A DNA stretch of 31,038 bases from Suttonella ornithocola (GTDB taxonomy: Bacteria > Pseudomonadota > Gammaproteobacteria > Cardiobacteriales > Cardiobacteriaceae), in assembly GCF_001889065.1 (NCBI RefSeq), contig NZ_LWHB01000093.1, forward strand, positions 1 to 31,038, given 5' to 3'. Position 1 is the stretch's first letter, and every line of letters starts with the position of its first letter. Below, piece after piece: positions 16,059 through 24,291 of this stretch. The position numbers and the translations under genes are program-made. A model generated the notes under the pieces. That model made no database searches. It saw nothing but the letters and a program-made list of their open reading frames with translations, and was not told where the DNA came from.

Positions 16059-17024
16059 ATGAAAAAATCTATCTTGGCTTTAGCGATTGCTTTTGGAGCG
16101 TTTAGCGCGAATGCAGATACTTGGAATATGGCAACGCCTTATCCTGATAATGAATTTCATACGCTTAATATTAAAGAATTCATTAAGGACGTAGAAGCCG
16201 CCACCGATGGCAAAATTAAAATTACTTTGCATAGCGGTGCTTCGCTTTATAAAGCGCCAGAAATTTTTAAGGCGGTGCGCGCTAATCAAGTCCAGATGGG
16301 TGAGTTACTGATTTCTGCTTTGAGCAATGATGATCCCGTTTTTAAGGTAGATACGCTGCCTTTTTTAGCAACCACTTATCCGCAATCTCAAAAACTATGG
16401 TCGGTTTCTAAAGACGTTGTGGCGAAAAAGCTCGATGAGAAAGGCGTGGTGCTTTTATATGTGATTGCTTGGCCGGGACAAAATTTCTATACCAAAGCGC
16501 CTTTTGAAAATTTAGATTATTTCAAAGGTAAGAAAATGCGGGCTTACAATGTATTGACGACTCAGATTGCAAAAGCTTTAGATGCGTCGCCAGTAACCGT
16601 TGAAGCTTCTGATGTTGCACAAGCTTTTTCAACGGGTCAAATCGAAGCCATGATTACTTCCCCGATTACTGGTGTGAGTACGCAGGCATGGGATTATGTG
16701 AAAAACTACACGGAAGTCAATGCGTGGTTACCAAAAAATATGATTTTTGTCAGTAAGCGTGTTTGGAATAAATTAGATAAAGACACGCAAGAAAAAGTGC
16801 TTGCCGCGGCTGAAAAAGCCGAAAAACGCGGTTGGGAAGAATCTGAAGCAGCAAATAAGGAAAATCTATCCATCTTGGCAGAGCATAAAATGAATATTGC
16901 GCAGCCAACGCCAGAAGTGAAAGCAGGATTAGAAAAAATTGGTGAGAAATTGGCCAATGAGTGGGTAAAAGAAACTGGCGAAGAAGGTCAGAAAATTCTT
17001 GATGCTTACCGTGCAGCGCAATAA
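16059..17024 (+). CDS. TRAP transporter periplasmic binding protein, DctP family
   Basis: Binds a small carboxylate in the periplasm and hands it to the membrane pair encoded next. The signal peptide ends at ANA-DT (about residue 19); the 321-residue protein has the DctP-family length. Family features are WNMATPYPDNEFHT near the N-terminus, AWPGQNFYTK, GKKMRAYN with the conserved Arg that clamps the ligand carboxylate, and EAMITSPITGV. GAGAGGA precedes the ATG. It is the first gene of a seven-gene operon ending with 5-oxoprolinase subunits PxpABC, so pyroglutamate is the likely ligand by context (inference). Confidence 0.94.
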   Translation: MKKSILALAIAFGAFSANADTWNMATPYPDNEFHTLNIKEFIKDVEAATDGKIKITLHSGASLYKAPEIFKAVRANQVQMGELLISALSNDDPVFKVDTLPFLATTYPQSQKLWSVSKDVVAKKLDEKGVVLLYVIAWPGQNFYTKAPFENLDYFKGKKMRAYNVLTTQIAKALDASPVTVEASDVAQAFSTGQIEAMITSPITGVSTQAWDYVKNYTEVNAWLPKNMIFVSKRVWNKLDKDTQEKVLAAAEKAEKRGWEESEAANKENLSILAEHKMNIAQPTPEVKAGLEKIGEKLANEWVKETGEEGQKILDAYRAAQ

Positions 17025-17555
17025 ATGATGGTGAAACAATCGGTATTACGGCGTTCTTTGAACGCCGTCTATTTATTCGCGGGCGCAATCGCAGCGCTTT
17101 GTTTAATCGGTGTGGCGGTGCTTATTGTGGCGCAAATGGTTGCGAGACAATTTCATACGCATATTCCGTCTTCAGGAGATTTTATTCGCTTACTTACCGT
17201 ATGGTCAGCTTTTTTTGGACTTGCTTATACTATGAACTGCCAAGCGCATATTCGAGTGTCATTATTTATTAGTCGATTAACGACACCGATGCGCCGTTGG
17301 TGGAACGTGGGGGCGGGGGTAGTTGCAACCGTTATGATGAGTGGATTTGTCTGGTTTTTTTATCAACTAATCATGGAATCTTTTGAATATCAAGATGTGA
17401 CAGAAGGTGAAATTGCTTTGCCTTTGGGCTGGGTTCAGTTGCCTGTATTGATTGGCGCTATTCTATTTACGCTATCGCTCATTGATTACACGTTAACAGA
17501 AATTTTTAATCCACGCGCACATGATAGCGATGAGTTGATTGGGGATGGTTCATGA
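17025..17555 (+). CDS. TRAP transporter small permease, DctQ family
   Basis: Small membrane subunit of the TRAP importer, 176 residues with four hydrophobic segments (about 15-42, 60-78, 95-118 and 137-160), as in DctQ proteins. It starts with ATGATG directly after the stop of the binding protein and has no ribosome binding site of its own, so it is translationally coupled. It overlaps the large permease by 4 bp. Segments LLTVWSAFFGLAYTMNCQAHIRVSLF fit the family. Confidence 0.92.
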   Translation: MMVKQSVLRRSLNAVYLFAGAIAALCLIGVAVLIVAQMVARQFHTHIPSSGDFIRLLTVWSAFFGLAYTMNCQAHIRVSLFISRLTTPMRRWWNVGAGVVATVMMSGFVWFFYQLIMESFEYQDVTEGEIALPLGWVQLPVLIGAILFTLSLIDYTLTEIFNPRAHDSDELIGDGS

Positions 17556-18853
17556 ATTCAACAGTTATTGCCATTATTTTATTAACCGTTTTATTTGCGT
17601 CTTTAGCCGGTGGTTTATGGGTCGCCCTCTCTTTGCTACTGGTTTCTGCTGTTGGGTATGTACTATCCGATACAGGTTCGTGGGGCAATGTCATTGCCAC
17701 GATTTCTTGGGGCGCTATTGGTGAAAGCTTAGCGCCACTGCCTATGTTTATTTGGATGGGCGAAATTCTTTTTCGTTCGGGATTATCGAAAAATTTATTT
17801 GAAGGATTATCCGTTTGGCTTAATCGGGTTCCGGGACGATTATTTCATGTGAATGTGCTTTCTAGCGGCTTATTTGCTGCCGTGTGCGGATCATCAGCTG
17901 CCACAGTGGCAACTGTAGGTAACATCACTTTGCCTCAGCTTAAGCGCATGGGCTATCAAGAATCTTTTGCCATTGGTTCACTAGGTGGTTCTGGGACACT
18001 AGGGCTGCTTATACCGCCCTCCATTATGATGATTATTTATGGCGTGGCAGCGCAAGTTTCTATTTCCCGTTTATTTATGGCTGGGGTTATTCCAGGAATT
18101 TTATTGATTATGCTCTTTATGGGCTATACCACCATCTATAGCCTTATTCATCATGATGTCGCACCGCCACGAACAGAAGCAGCGACGGAAAGTAAATGGC
18201 GAGCAACCATCAAATTACTCCCCGTCGTCGCACTGATTATTGCCGTGTTAGGCTCTATTTATGTTGGGATTGCCTCTCCAAATGAAGCCTCTGCGGTAGG
18301 CGTGCTTGGCGCGCTGATTTTAACGTTATTAGAACGCAGCCTGACTTGGCGAATCTTTTGGGAAGGGCTGATGGCAACGGTGAGAACCACATCTATGTTG
18401 ATGTTAATCATCGTTACCGCAACTGTGCTAACCAATGCCATGGGCTTTATTGGCTTACCGCGTCAATTAGCAGAATTTGTGCAATCGCTCAACCTTTCCG
18501 CAGGGTGGTTGATTTTGGCATTGTCACTGTTATTTGTGATTTTAGGGTGTTTCTTAGATGGGATATCGGTGATTTTATTGACTACCGCGACGATTATGCC
18601 AATGATAGAAGCAGCAGGCATTGATAAGCTATGGTTTGGCATTTATCTGATTATCATCGTAGAAATGGCACAAATTACCCCGCCTGTTGGGTTTAATTTA
18701 TTTGTTTTGCAAGCTTTAACGGGGAAAGATTTGTTAAAAGTCGCGCGTTATACCATGCCATTTTTCTTCTTACTGGCGCTGGCGGTAGTATTACTGTGGA
18801 TATTCCCAGAATTAGCCACTTGGTTACCCACCACGATGCGGGAAATGAATTGA
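17552..18853 (+). CDS. TRAP transporter large permease, DctM family
   Basis: Sodium-driven membrane subunit that moves the substrate released by the DctP protein. It has 433 residues and about twelve hydrophobic segments. Family signatures are AVCGSSAATVATVGNITLPQLKRMGY, GSLGGSGTLGLLIPPSIMMIIYG (the conserved GTLGLLIPPS re-entrant hairpin) and the C-terminal EMAQITPPVGFNLFVLQ. Its ATG overlaps the DctQ stop by 4 bp. The QM genes are separate, not fused as in many TAXI systems. Confidence 0.95.
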   Translation: MNSTVIAIILLTVLFASLAGGLWVALSLLLVSAVGYVLSDTGSWGNVIATISWGAIGESLAPLPMFIWMGEILFRSGLSKNLFEGLSVWLNRVPGRLFHVNVLSSGLFAAVCGSSAATVATVGNITLPQLKRMGYQESFAIGSLGGSGTLGLLIPPSIMMIIYGVAAQVSISRLFMAGVIPGILLIMLFMGYTTIYSLIHHDVAPPRTEAATESKWRATIKLLPVVALIIAVLGSIYVGIASPNEASAVGVLGALILTLLERSLTWRIFWEGLMATVRTTSMLMLIIVTATVLTNAMGFIGLPRQLAEFVQSLNLSAGWLILALSLLFVILGCFLDGISVILLTTATIMPMIEAAGIDKLWFGIYLIIIVEMAQITPPVGFNLFVLQALTGKDLLKVARYTMPFFFLLALAVVLLWIFPELATWLPTTMREMN

Positions 18854-18875
18854 TTTCTTATAAAAAGGAAACCAG

Positions 18876-19802
18876 ATGAAAACAAAAATTTTAACTTTGA
18901 GTGTATTAACGCTGCTATTAAGCGCTTGTGGAGAAAAAGACCAAGCCTATTATGAAGCGCATCCTGAAAAAGCAGAGGAAAAAATCAATCAATGCAAAGA
19001 AAATTTGATGCAAGCGGCGATGAATAAAGACAGAGAAAAGGTCGAAAAAATTAGAACCGATGCAGAATGTCAGGCGGCAGATAATGCACGTCGCATTTTG
19101 CGCGAAAAACAACGAGCTGCGGAAAAAGCCGCAGAGGAGCAAGCAAGAAAAGAAATGCTAGCAAAAGCCGAAGCACAATTCCAAAAAGAATATGGCAATA
19201 TGGATTTAAAAGCCTATTTATCGGCATATCGACAATCAGAGTGTAGTCAGAAATGGATGCTTTCTCTTACAGAAGAAAGTGCTTATTGCTATGTTATGCA
19301 AGAACACCATAAACAAATGATAGATACAGCAAAAGCAGATTTTGAAAACACGAATTTTGATGAACTTATCAAGCAAAAAAATACTTTGTGTAAATTAAGC
19401 ACGGAAAGAGATACGCCTTGCGGTATTTGGCAAGAAGCGTTGTTAGGGTCAGCAAAAAATACATTTGCAAAGACAGATTATTTAACCCTGTTAAATAAGG
19501 GGAGTGATTATTGCGAAGAAGGCTATAGCAGCGATATTTTGGTTAATCGCATTTGTAGCGCATTCCATAGGGTATTAGGGGATAAACGCGAAGCAGAAAT
19601 TGCGCGCTATAAAAATGATGATGATGCGTTTGTGAAGGCTTATGAAATGTGTTACCAAAAGGCGCAGACAATTAAACCAGAAAGCTCTTGGGTAACGGCG
19701 GGACGAACTTTGGTGAAGCAGGATGATTTTTGTGCTCTCATCAATGACGTTGTTAGTCGTCGTGGTCTTTATGACAACAATAATTTTGAAAAGCCTCTAT
19801 AA
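18876..19802 (+). CDS. Putative lipoprotein with EexN-like N-terminus inside the TRAP-Pxp operon
   Basis: 308 residues. The signal peptide ends in lipobox LLSAC with Cys at about 18. The mature start GEKDQAYYEAHPEKAEEKINQCKENLM has the YY..HPEKA...C pattern of EexN-type lipoproteins, a family named from plasmid entry exclusion but widespread on chromosomes. A Lys/Glu/Ala-rich segment (about 55-110) is probably a helix or coiled coil. The C-terminal half has many Cys residues (SECSQ, SAYCYV, TLCKLS, TPCGIW, DYCEEG, NRICSAF, EMCYQKA, DDFCAL), suggesting disulfide bonds in the periplasm. It lies 22 bp after dctM and 12 bp before pxpA, with AAGGA before its ATG, so it is co-transcribed. Its role is unknown. 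Confidence 0.8.
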   Translation: MKTKILTLSVLTLLLSACGEKDQAYYEAHPEKAEEKINQCKENLMQAAMNKDREKVEKIRTDAECQAADNARRILREKQRAAEKAAEEQARKEMLAKAEAQFQKEYGNMDLKAYLSAYRQSECSQKWMLSLTEESAYCYVMQEHHKQMIDTAKADFENTNFDELIKQKNTLCKLSTERDTPCGIWQEALLGSAKNTFAKTDYLTLLNKGSDYCEEGYSSDILVNRICSAFHRVLGDKREAEIARYKNDDDAFVKAYEMCYQKAQTIKPESSWVTAGRTLVKQDDFCALINDVVSRRGLYDNNNFEKPL

Positions 19803-19814
19803 ATAGGTGGCGTA

Positions 19815-20534
19815 ATGAAAAAATGGTTATTAAACGCGGATGTAGGGGAAGGTTGCGATGACAGCCTTATCATGCCGTATTTAGACTGTGCCAATATTTG
19901 TTGTGGTGCGCATGCAGGCGGTGAAGCGGTGATGCAGGAAACGCTTGCGCTTGCGAAAATGCATGGTGTGATGGTTGGTGCGCATCCGGGCTATGCCGAT
20001 AGGGATAATTTTGGGCGCATCAGCGTTCCGATGACATTTGATGCGTTAACGCAAAGTGTGCGCGAGCAAATTTTAGCATTGATGGAAGCAGCAAAAGCGC
20101 AGCAAATTCCCGTTTATTATGTGAAACCGCATGGTGCGATGAACCATGATATGTTGCAATCAGAGGCGATTTTTTCTGCCATTTGTGCGGCGGTGGCGGG
20201 GGTGAGTGAGCGTTTAGCACTGATGGTACCCACCAATGCGCATTCAGAGCAGCAAGAGAAAATTGCAGCGGAATATGGGTTAACGATTTGGTGGGAAGTC
20301 TTTGCAGATAGAGCGTATGAGCCAAGCGGTTTGTTGCGCCCACGAAAATATGCCGATGCGATGCACGATAGTGCCGATAAGATTGTGACACAAATTGAGC
20401 GGATTATGGCGGAAGGAAAAATTCGTGCGGTTGATGGGTCGGACTTGGAGGTTTCGGAAGGTCGAACGATTTGTGTGCATGGAGATCATGCTTTATCAGT
20501 GGAAGCGGTGCGGCAATGGGCAGCGCGTCATTAA
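19815..20534 (+). CDS. pxpA: 5-oxoprolinase subunit PxpA (LamB/YcsF family)
   Basis: With PxpB and PxpC it forms the prokaryotic ATP-dependent enzyme that opens 5-oxoproline (pyroglutamate) to glutamate. It has 239 residues, close to the usual ~245. The N-terminus LLNADVGEG is followed by MPYLDCANICCGAHAGG, the YcsF/LamB signature; GAHPGYADRDNFGR and YVKPHGAMNHDM carry the conserved His and Asp residues, and VHGDH lies near the end. AGGTGG precedes the ATG. The frame overlaps pxpB by 19 bp. Confidence 0.95.
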   Translation: MKKWLLNADVGEGCDDSLIMPYLDCANICCGAHAGGEAVMQETLALAKMHGVMVGAHPGYADRDNFGRISVPMTFDALTQSVREQILALMEAAKAQQIPVYYVKPHGAMNHDMLQSEAIFSAICAAVAGVSERLALMVPTNAHSEQQEKIAAEYGLTIWWEVFADRAYEPSGLLRPRKYADAMHDSADKIVTQIERIMAEGKIRAVDGSDLEVSEGRTICVHGDHALSVEAVRQWAARH

Positions 20535-21205
20535 CGTTAACGGCTAAATGCGCCGGCGAGCAGGAGGTCATTTTGTATTTGCCCGAACCTGCGCAAGCAA
20601 GCTATCCCGCTTGGTTATCTGCTTTAGGGGAAGGCTTAAAGAAAGCGTTTCCTGAGATAGTGGATGTGGTGCCCGCTTATGCCAGTTTGTTGGTCTGTGG
20701 CGTTAAAGTATCGTTACCAGAATTGTTGAGCTGCGCGCAAATGATTTTAGATACGGTTTGTCAGCAGACCATAGTAGCGCCGCGTTGTATTGAAATTCCC
20801 GTTTGTTATGACGCGCAATATGCCCCAGATTTAGCGACTTTAGCAAAAGCGAAAGGATTGGCGGTTGAAGAAGTGGTCGCGTTGCATACGGGTAAACGTT
20901 ACGACGTGTTTGCTGTCGGATTTATTCCGGGTTTTGCTTTTTTAGGCTATGTTGATGCGCGGATTGAAATGCCGCGCCATTTAACGCCTAAGCCTGTGCA
21001 AGCTGGTAGCGTTGGCATTGCTGGACGACAAACAGGCTGTTATCCGCTTAATTCTCCCGGTGGATGGCAAATTATTGGTCGGACGCCAAAAGTGCTTTAT
21101 GCGCCAGAGCAAGGGCATTTTGGGGAATTTAGTGCGGGAGATAAGGTGCAATTTATCGCCATTAGCGCTGAGGAATTTTTAGCACTTGAAGCGGGAGAGG
21201 TTTGA
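20516..21205 (+). CDS. pxpB: 5-oxoprolinase subunit PxpB (KipI family)
   Basis: Subunit of 5-oxoprolinase. The open frame reaches back to 20471, but I start at ATG 20516 (MGSASLTLTAKCAGEQEV). This gives 229 residues and the normal N-terminus, and avoids a long overlap with pxpA. Family signatures are IPVCYDAQYAPDLATLA, FIPGFAFLGYVDARIEMPR, GSVGIAGRQTGCYPLNSPGGWQIIGRTP and the C-terminal FSAGDKVQF. Its stop TGA overlaps the ATG of pxpC. Confidence 0.94.
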   Translation: MGSASLTLTAKCAGEQEVILYLPEPAQASYPAWLSALGEGLKKAFPEIVDVVPAYASLLVCGVKVSLPELLSCAQMILDTVCQQTIVAPRCIEIPVCYDAQYAPDLATLAKAKGLAVEEVVALHTGKRYDVFAVGFIPGFAFLGYVDARIEMPRHLTPKPVQAGSVGIAGRQTGCYPLNSPGGWQIIGRTPKVLYAPEQGHFGEFSAGDKVQFIAISAEEFLALEAGEV

Positions 21206-22068
21206 TGACGCCATTATTTAAAATTCTTCAGCCTGCGATTTTGACGCAATTACAAGATTTAGGACGCTTTGGGCAGTTGCATCGTGGGATTTCTGTGAGT
21301 GGCGCAATGGATGAAACCAGTTTTCGTTTAAATAATCAGCTACTCGATAATTCAGAGAATGCCGCGCAATTAGAAATTGCACCGGGTGGATTGGCTTTAG
21401 AAGTGCTTGCGGATTGTATGATAGCGATAGCGGGGGCTTATGCGATGCCAACTGTAGACGGTAAACCATTAGTGAATTATCACAGTTATCGTGTTCAAGC
21501 AGGGCAGCAGCTAAAAATGGGATATCCCAAGCAAGGGCAATATAGCTATTTAGCGGTGCAAGGCGGATTTCAGGCAACTCCTATTTTAGGCAGTTTATCT
21601 ACATGCGCGCGCTTAGAACTTTATCCTCAACGGCTTGGGCGGGGAAGTTTATTATTTGGCGAAACGTTTACCGAGTTTCCTAGTGAGCAGGGGGTTCGTT
21701 GGCAAGCCCAGCCGAATCGAACGGAAGCAAAAATTGAAGTCATTCCCGCTTATCAATACGACGATTTTACCGAAGCAGCAAAACAAGCCTTTATCGAGCA
21801 AAAGTGGCGGGTGCAAAGCAGCGATAGAATGGGGACGCTATTATCAGCATCTAATCCTGTTCAATGGCAAGGTGGAGAGCTGCTTTCAGAAGGGATTATT
21901 GCTGGTGCGGTGCAGATTAGTAATAATGGGATGCCGATTGTGTTACAAAAAGATGCGCAATCGATTGGGGGGTATCCCAAAATTGGCGTGCTAACGGGCG
22001 AGGCGCGCTCACGATTGGCGCAGATGAAAGCGGGTAGCACCATTCAGTTTGTATTTATTGACGCATAA
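21205..22068 (+). CDS. pxpC: 5-oxoprolinase subunit PxpC (KipA family)
   Basis: Third subunit of the pyroglutamate-opening enzyme. It is 287 residues from ATG 21205, which overlaps the pxpB stop as TGATG; an in-frame TTG at 21202 is less likely. GGGAGAGG serves as ribosome binding site. Biotin-carboxylase-like KipA signatures are QDLGRFGQLHRGISVSGAMDETSFRLNNQLL, VQGGFQ, LGSLSTCARL, SSDRMGTLL, SEGIIAGAVQISNNGMPIVLQKDAQSIGGYPKIG. It is the last gene of the operon. The 3' gap 22069-22241 shows an 11-bp hairpin with one bulge (22190-22216) but no classic terminator. Confidence 0.95.
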   Translation: MTPLFKILQPAILTQLQDLGRFGQLHRGISVSGAMDETSFRLNNQLLDNSENAAQLEIAPGGLALEVLADCMIAIAGAYAMPTVDGKPLVNYHSYRVQAGQQLKMGYPKQGQYSYLAVQGGFQATPILGSLSTCARLELYPQRLGRGSLLFGETFTEFPSEQGVRWQAQPNRTEAKIEVIPAYQYDDFTEAAKQAFIEQKWRVQSSDRMGTLLSASNPVQWQGGELLSEGIIAGAVQISNNGMPIVLQKDAQSIGGYPKIGVLTGEARSRLAQMKAGSTIQFVFIDA

Positions 22069-22241
22069 GTTGAAACCACATTATCAATCGCGGAAAATGC
22101 TCAGGAATGCGCTGATTTACTCACTTTTCGGGTAGTGAATATTTTTGGTGTGCGAGTGCGACGTCGGTTTTTAGGCTTTTTTATCCACGCAATACCTCAA
22201 TGTCGCTTGAGTATTGTTAACCTGAATTATCTGGAATGATT

Positions 22242-23339
22242 ATGACCTATCAAACGCTTAATTTGTCTTTTCCTTCAACTGCCTCTACGGCTTATCCTAT
22301 TCATATTGGCAGCGGTTTATTAAATCATCGCGAATTATTAAACGAGGCAATTTGGCAAAAGCAAGTGTGCATTGTCAGCAATGAAACGGTGGCACCTCTC
22401 TATTTAGAACGGGTGCAACAGCATTTGCGCGCAGAAGGTAAGCAGGTATTGGCGGTGCAAATTCCCGATGGTGAACAATATAAGAATTTAGCGCAATACG
22501 CGATGGTGATGGATGCTTTAATGAAAGCTCGATTTGGTCGAGATGGCGTAATTGTCGCATTAGGTGGTGGCGTTGTTGGGGATTTAACAGGCTTTGTGTC
22601 TGCGACGTATCAGCGTGGAACCGCGTTTGTTCAATTACCAACGACGTTATTGGCGCAAGTTGATTCATCTGTTGGCGGAAAAACGGGCGTTAATCATCCA
22701 TTGGGTAAAAATATGATTGGTGCTTTTCATCAGCCACAAGCGGTAATTATTGATACCGATACTTTATCGACACTTCCGCCAAGAGAGTTTTCTGCAGGGA
22801 TGGCAGAGGTGATTAAATATGGTTTGATTAACGATTTGCCGTTTTTTGAACATTTAGAAGCCAATATTCAAGCGTTAATGAATAAAGAAGCCGATTTATT
22901 GACGCAAACCATTCGCCATTGTTGTCAAAATAAAGCAGATGTGGTGAAAGCTGATGAACGCGAACACGGTGTACGCGCTTTGCTGAACTTAGGGCATACT
23001 TTTGGGCATGCGCTAGAATCTTTAAGTCATTATAAACGCTGGAAACATGGAGAAGCGGTGGCGATTGGTATTCGTATTGCCGCAGAATTAGCGGTAATAG
23101 AAGGAAAAATCTCAACGCAAGATGGTGAACGGATAAAAAATTTGTTGCTCGCCGCAGGGTTACCCATCCGCATAGAAAATACATACAGCAGCGATGATAT
23201 TTATCAAGCCATGTTTTTAGATAAAAAAGTTCGGGCAGGAAAATTGCGCTTGATTGTTTTCTCTGCTTTAGGCAATTGTCAAATCTGTTCCGATTGTTCA
23301 GAAGTGGATATTCGCGCAGCGATTGATGCTGCTCAATAG
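22242..23339 (+). CDS. aroB: 3-dehydroquinate synthase
   Basis: Cyclises DAHP to 3-dehydroquinate, step two of the shikimate pathway, and so feeds trpE indirectly. It is 365 residues from ATG 22242; ATG 22236 two codons earlier is an alternative. NAD- and metal-binding motifs are in order: DGEQYKNL, GGGVVGDLTGFVSATYQRG, PTTLLAQVDSSVGGKTGVNHPLGKNMIGAFHQP, EVIKYGLI, LNLGHTFGHALE and HGEAVAIGIRIA, with the zinc ligands Glu, His and His. aroK, its common partner, is absent. The next gene begins 12 bp after the stop. Confidence 0.97.
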   Translation: MTYQTLNLSFPSTASTAYPIHIGSGLLNHRELLNEAIWQKQVCIVSNETVAPLYLERVQQHLRAEGKQVLAVQIPDGEQYKNLAQYAMVMDALMKARFGRDGVIVALGGGVVGDLTGFVSATYQRGTAFVQLPTTLLAQVDSSVGGKTGVNHPLGKNMIGAFHQPQAVIIDTDTLSTLPPREFSAGMAEVIKYGLINDLPFFEHLEANIQALMNKEADLLTQTIRHCCQNKADVVKADEREHGVRALLNLGHTFGHALESLSHYKRWKHGEAVAIGIRIAAELAVIEGKISTQDGERIKNLLLAAGLPIRIENTYSSDDIYQAMFLDKKVRAGKLRLIVFSALGNCQICSDCSEVDIRAAIDAAQ

Positions 23340-23351
23340 AGGAGGGTAGAG

Positions 23352-24158
23352 ATGAATTCGTGGTTTCCTGCTTATTTACAGGCGCTGAGTTGGGTAAAAG
23401 AAGCTGGTGAGCATATTCGCGGTGAAATGCGTAAGCCTTTAAGTGTGCAAACCAAAAGCAGCCGACGCGATTTGGTGACGCAATTAGATGTGGCAACGGA
23501 AAAATTTTTAACTGCTCGTTTGCGTGAGCATTATCCAACGCATTGCATTTGTGGGGAAGAAAGCCAAAGTGCTGGTGAAAGCGAAAAATTGTCAGATTTA
23601 TCAGGGGCGGTTTGGTTTATTGACCCTATTGATGGCACGATGAATTTTGTTAAGCAACATCGTGATTTTGGCATTATGTTGGCGCTCTATGTGGATGGAC
23701 AACCACAAATCGGTATCGTTTATGATGTGATGCGGGATGAGCTTTATAGCGCTTTATCAGGGCAGGGTGCTTATTTAAATCAGCAAAGATTACCGCTTTT
23801 GCCACAAGTTTCTTTACAAGATAGTCTGATTATTATTGAGGGTGGCGCCATTCGTGCAGGAGATAAACTCACTTTAGCCGCATTAGCGCAATGTCTAAGT
23901 GCGAGAATGGTGGGCGCATCTGCAATTGTTACTGGAATGCTAGCGCAAGCCAGTGTCGGTGCTTTTATTACACGGCAGCAAATGCCTTGGGATGCGGCAG
24001 CACCAATGGCAATTTTGACGGAAATTGGTGCAAAATTTAGTCAACCAGATGGCAGCGCCGTTACCTTGCTAAAAGGCGAACCTTATCTGATGGCATTGCC
24101 GGGTATTCACGAAGAATTATTATCGTTATATCACTATCTTTCTGAAAAGGCAGACTAA
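23352..24158 (+). CDS. Inositol monophosphatase family protein
   Basis: A magnesium-dependent sugar-phosphate or nucleotide phosphatase of the SuhB/CysQ/HisN superfamily, 268 residues. The metal site has GEES (68-71), DPIDGT (91-96) and WDAAAPMAIL near 213, all intact. The exact substrate cannot be told. SuhB-type enzymes act on inositol phosphates and assist rRNA transcription; others act on PAP or histidinol phosphate. GGAGG precedes the ATG, and it lies 12 bp behind aroB, so the two are co-transcribed. An 11-bp inverted repeat overlaps its stop codon. Confidence 0.88.
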   Translation: MNSWFPAYLQALSWVKEAGEHIRGEMRKPLSVQTKSSRRDLVTQLDVATEKFLTARLREHYPTHCICGEESQSAGESEKLSDLSGAVWFIDPIDGTMNFVKQHRDFGIMLALYVDGQPQIGIVYDVMRDELYSALSGQGAYLNQQRLPLLPQVSLQDSLIIIEGGAIRAGDKLTLAALAQCLSARMVGASAIVTGMLAQASVGAFITRQQMPWDAAAPMAILTEIGAKFSQPDGSAVTLLKGEPYLMALPGIHEELLSLYHYLSEKAD

Positions 24159-24205
24159 AAACCTATTTTAGCGCGGGTAATCTTTAGATTATCTTTTTTA
24201 GTCTG
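24151..24205 (+). terminator. Nested hairpin terminator after the phosphatase gene
   Basis: Inner stem GGTAATCT/AGATTATC (24176-24193) is followed by six T. An outer perfect 11-bp inverted repeat CAGACTAAAAA (24151-24161 with 24195-24205) includes the stop codon at 24156-24158. The two structures share the T-run, so they compete for it. Confidence 0.6.
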
Positions 24206-24291
24206 TGGCAGATGAGGATAACTTATTCAATCTCCAAAGAAGGATTTAACGGTATGATACTCGGTGAATAAAAATATCAAATGAGTCTATC

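Noticed and set aside
20020..20391. 123-codon minus-strand frame inside pxpA
   Set aside because: Antisense shadow with His/Ser/Pro-rich composition and no family features.
20471..20515. 15-codon N-terminal extension of PxpB
   Set aside because: It would overlap pxpA by 64 bp and adds an atypical sequence; ATG 20516 gives the family N-terminus.
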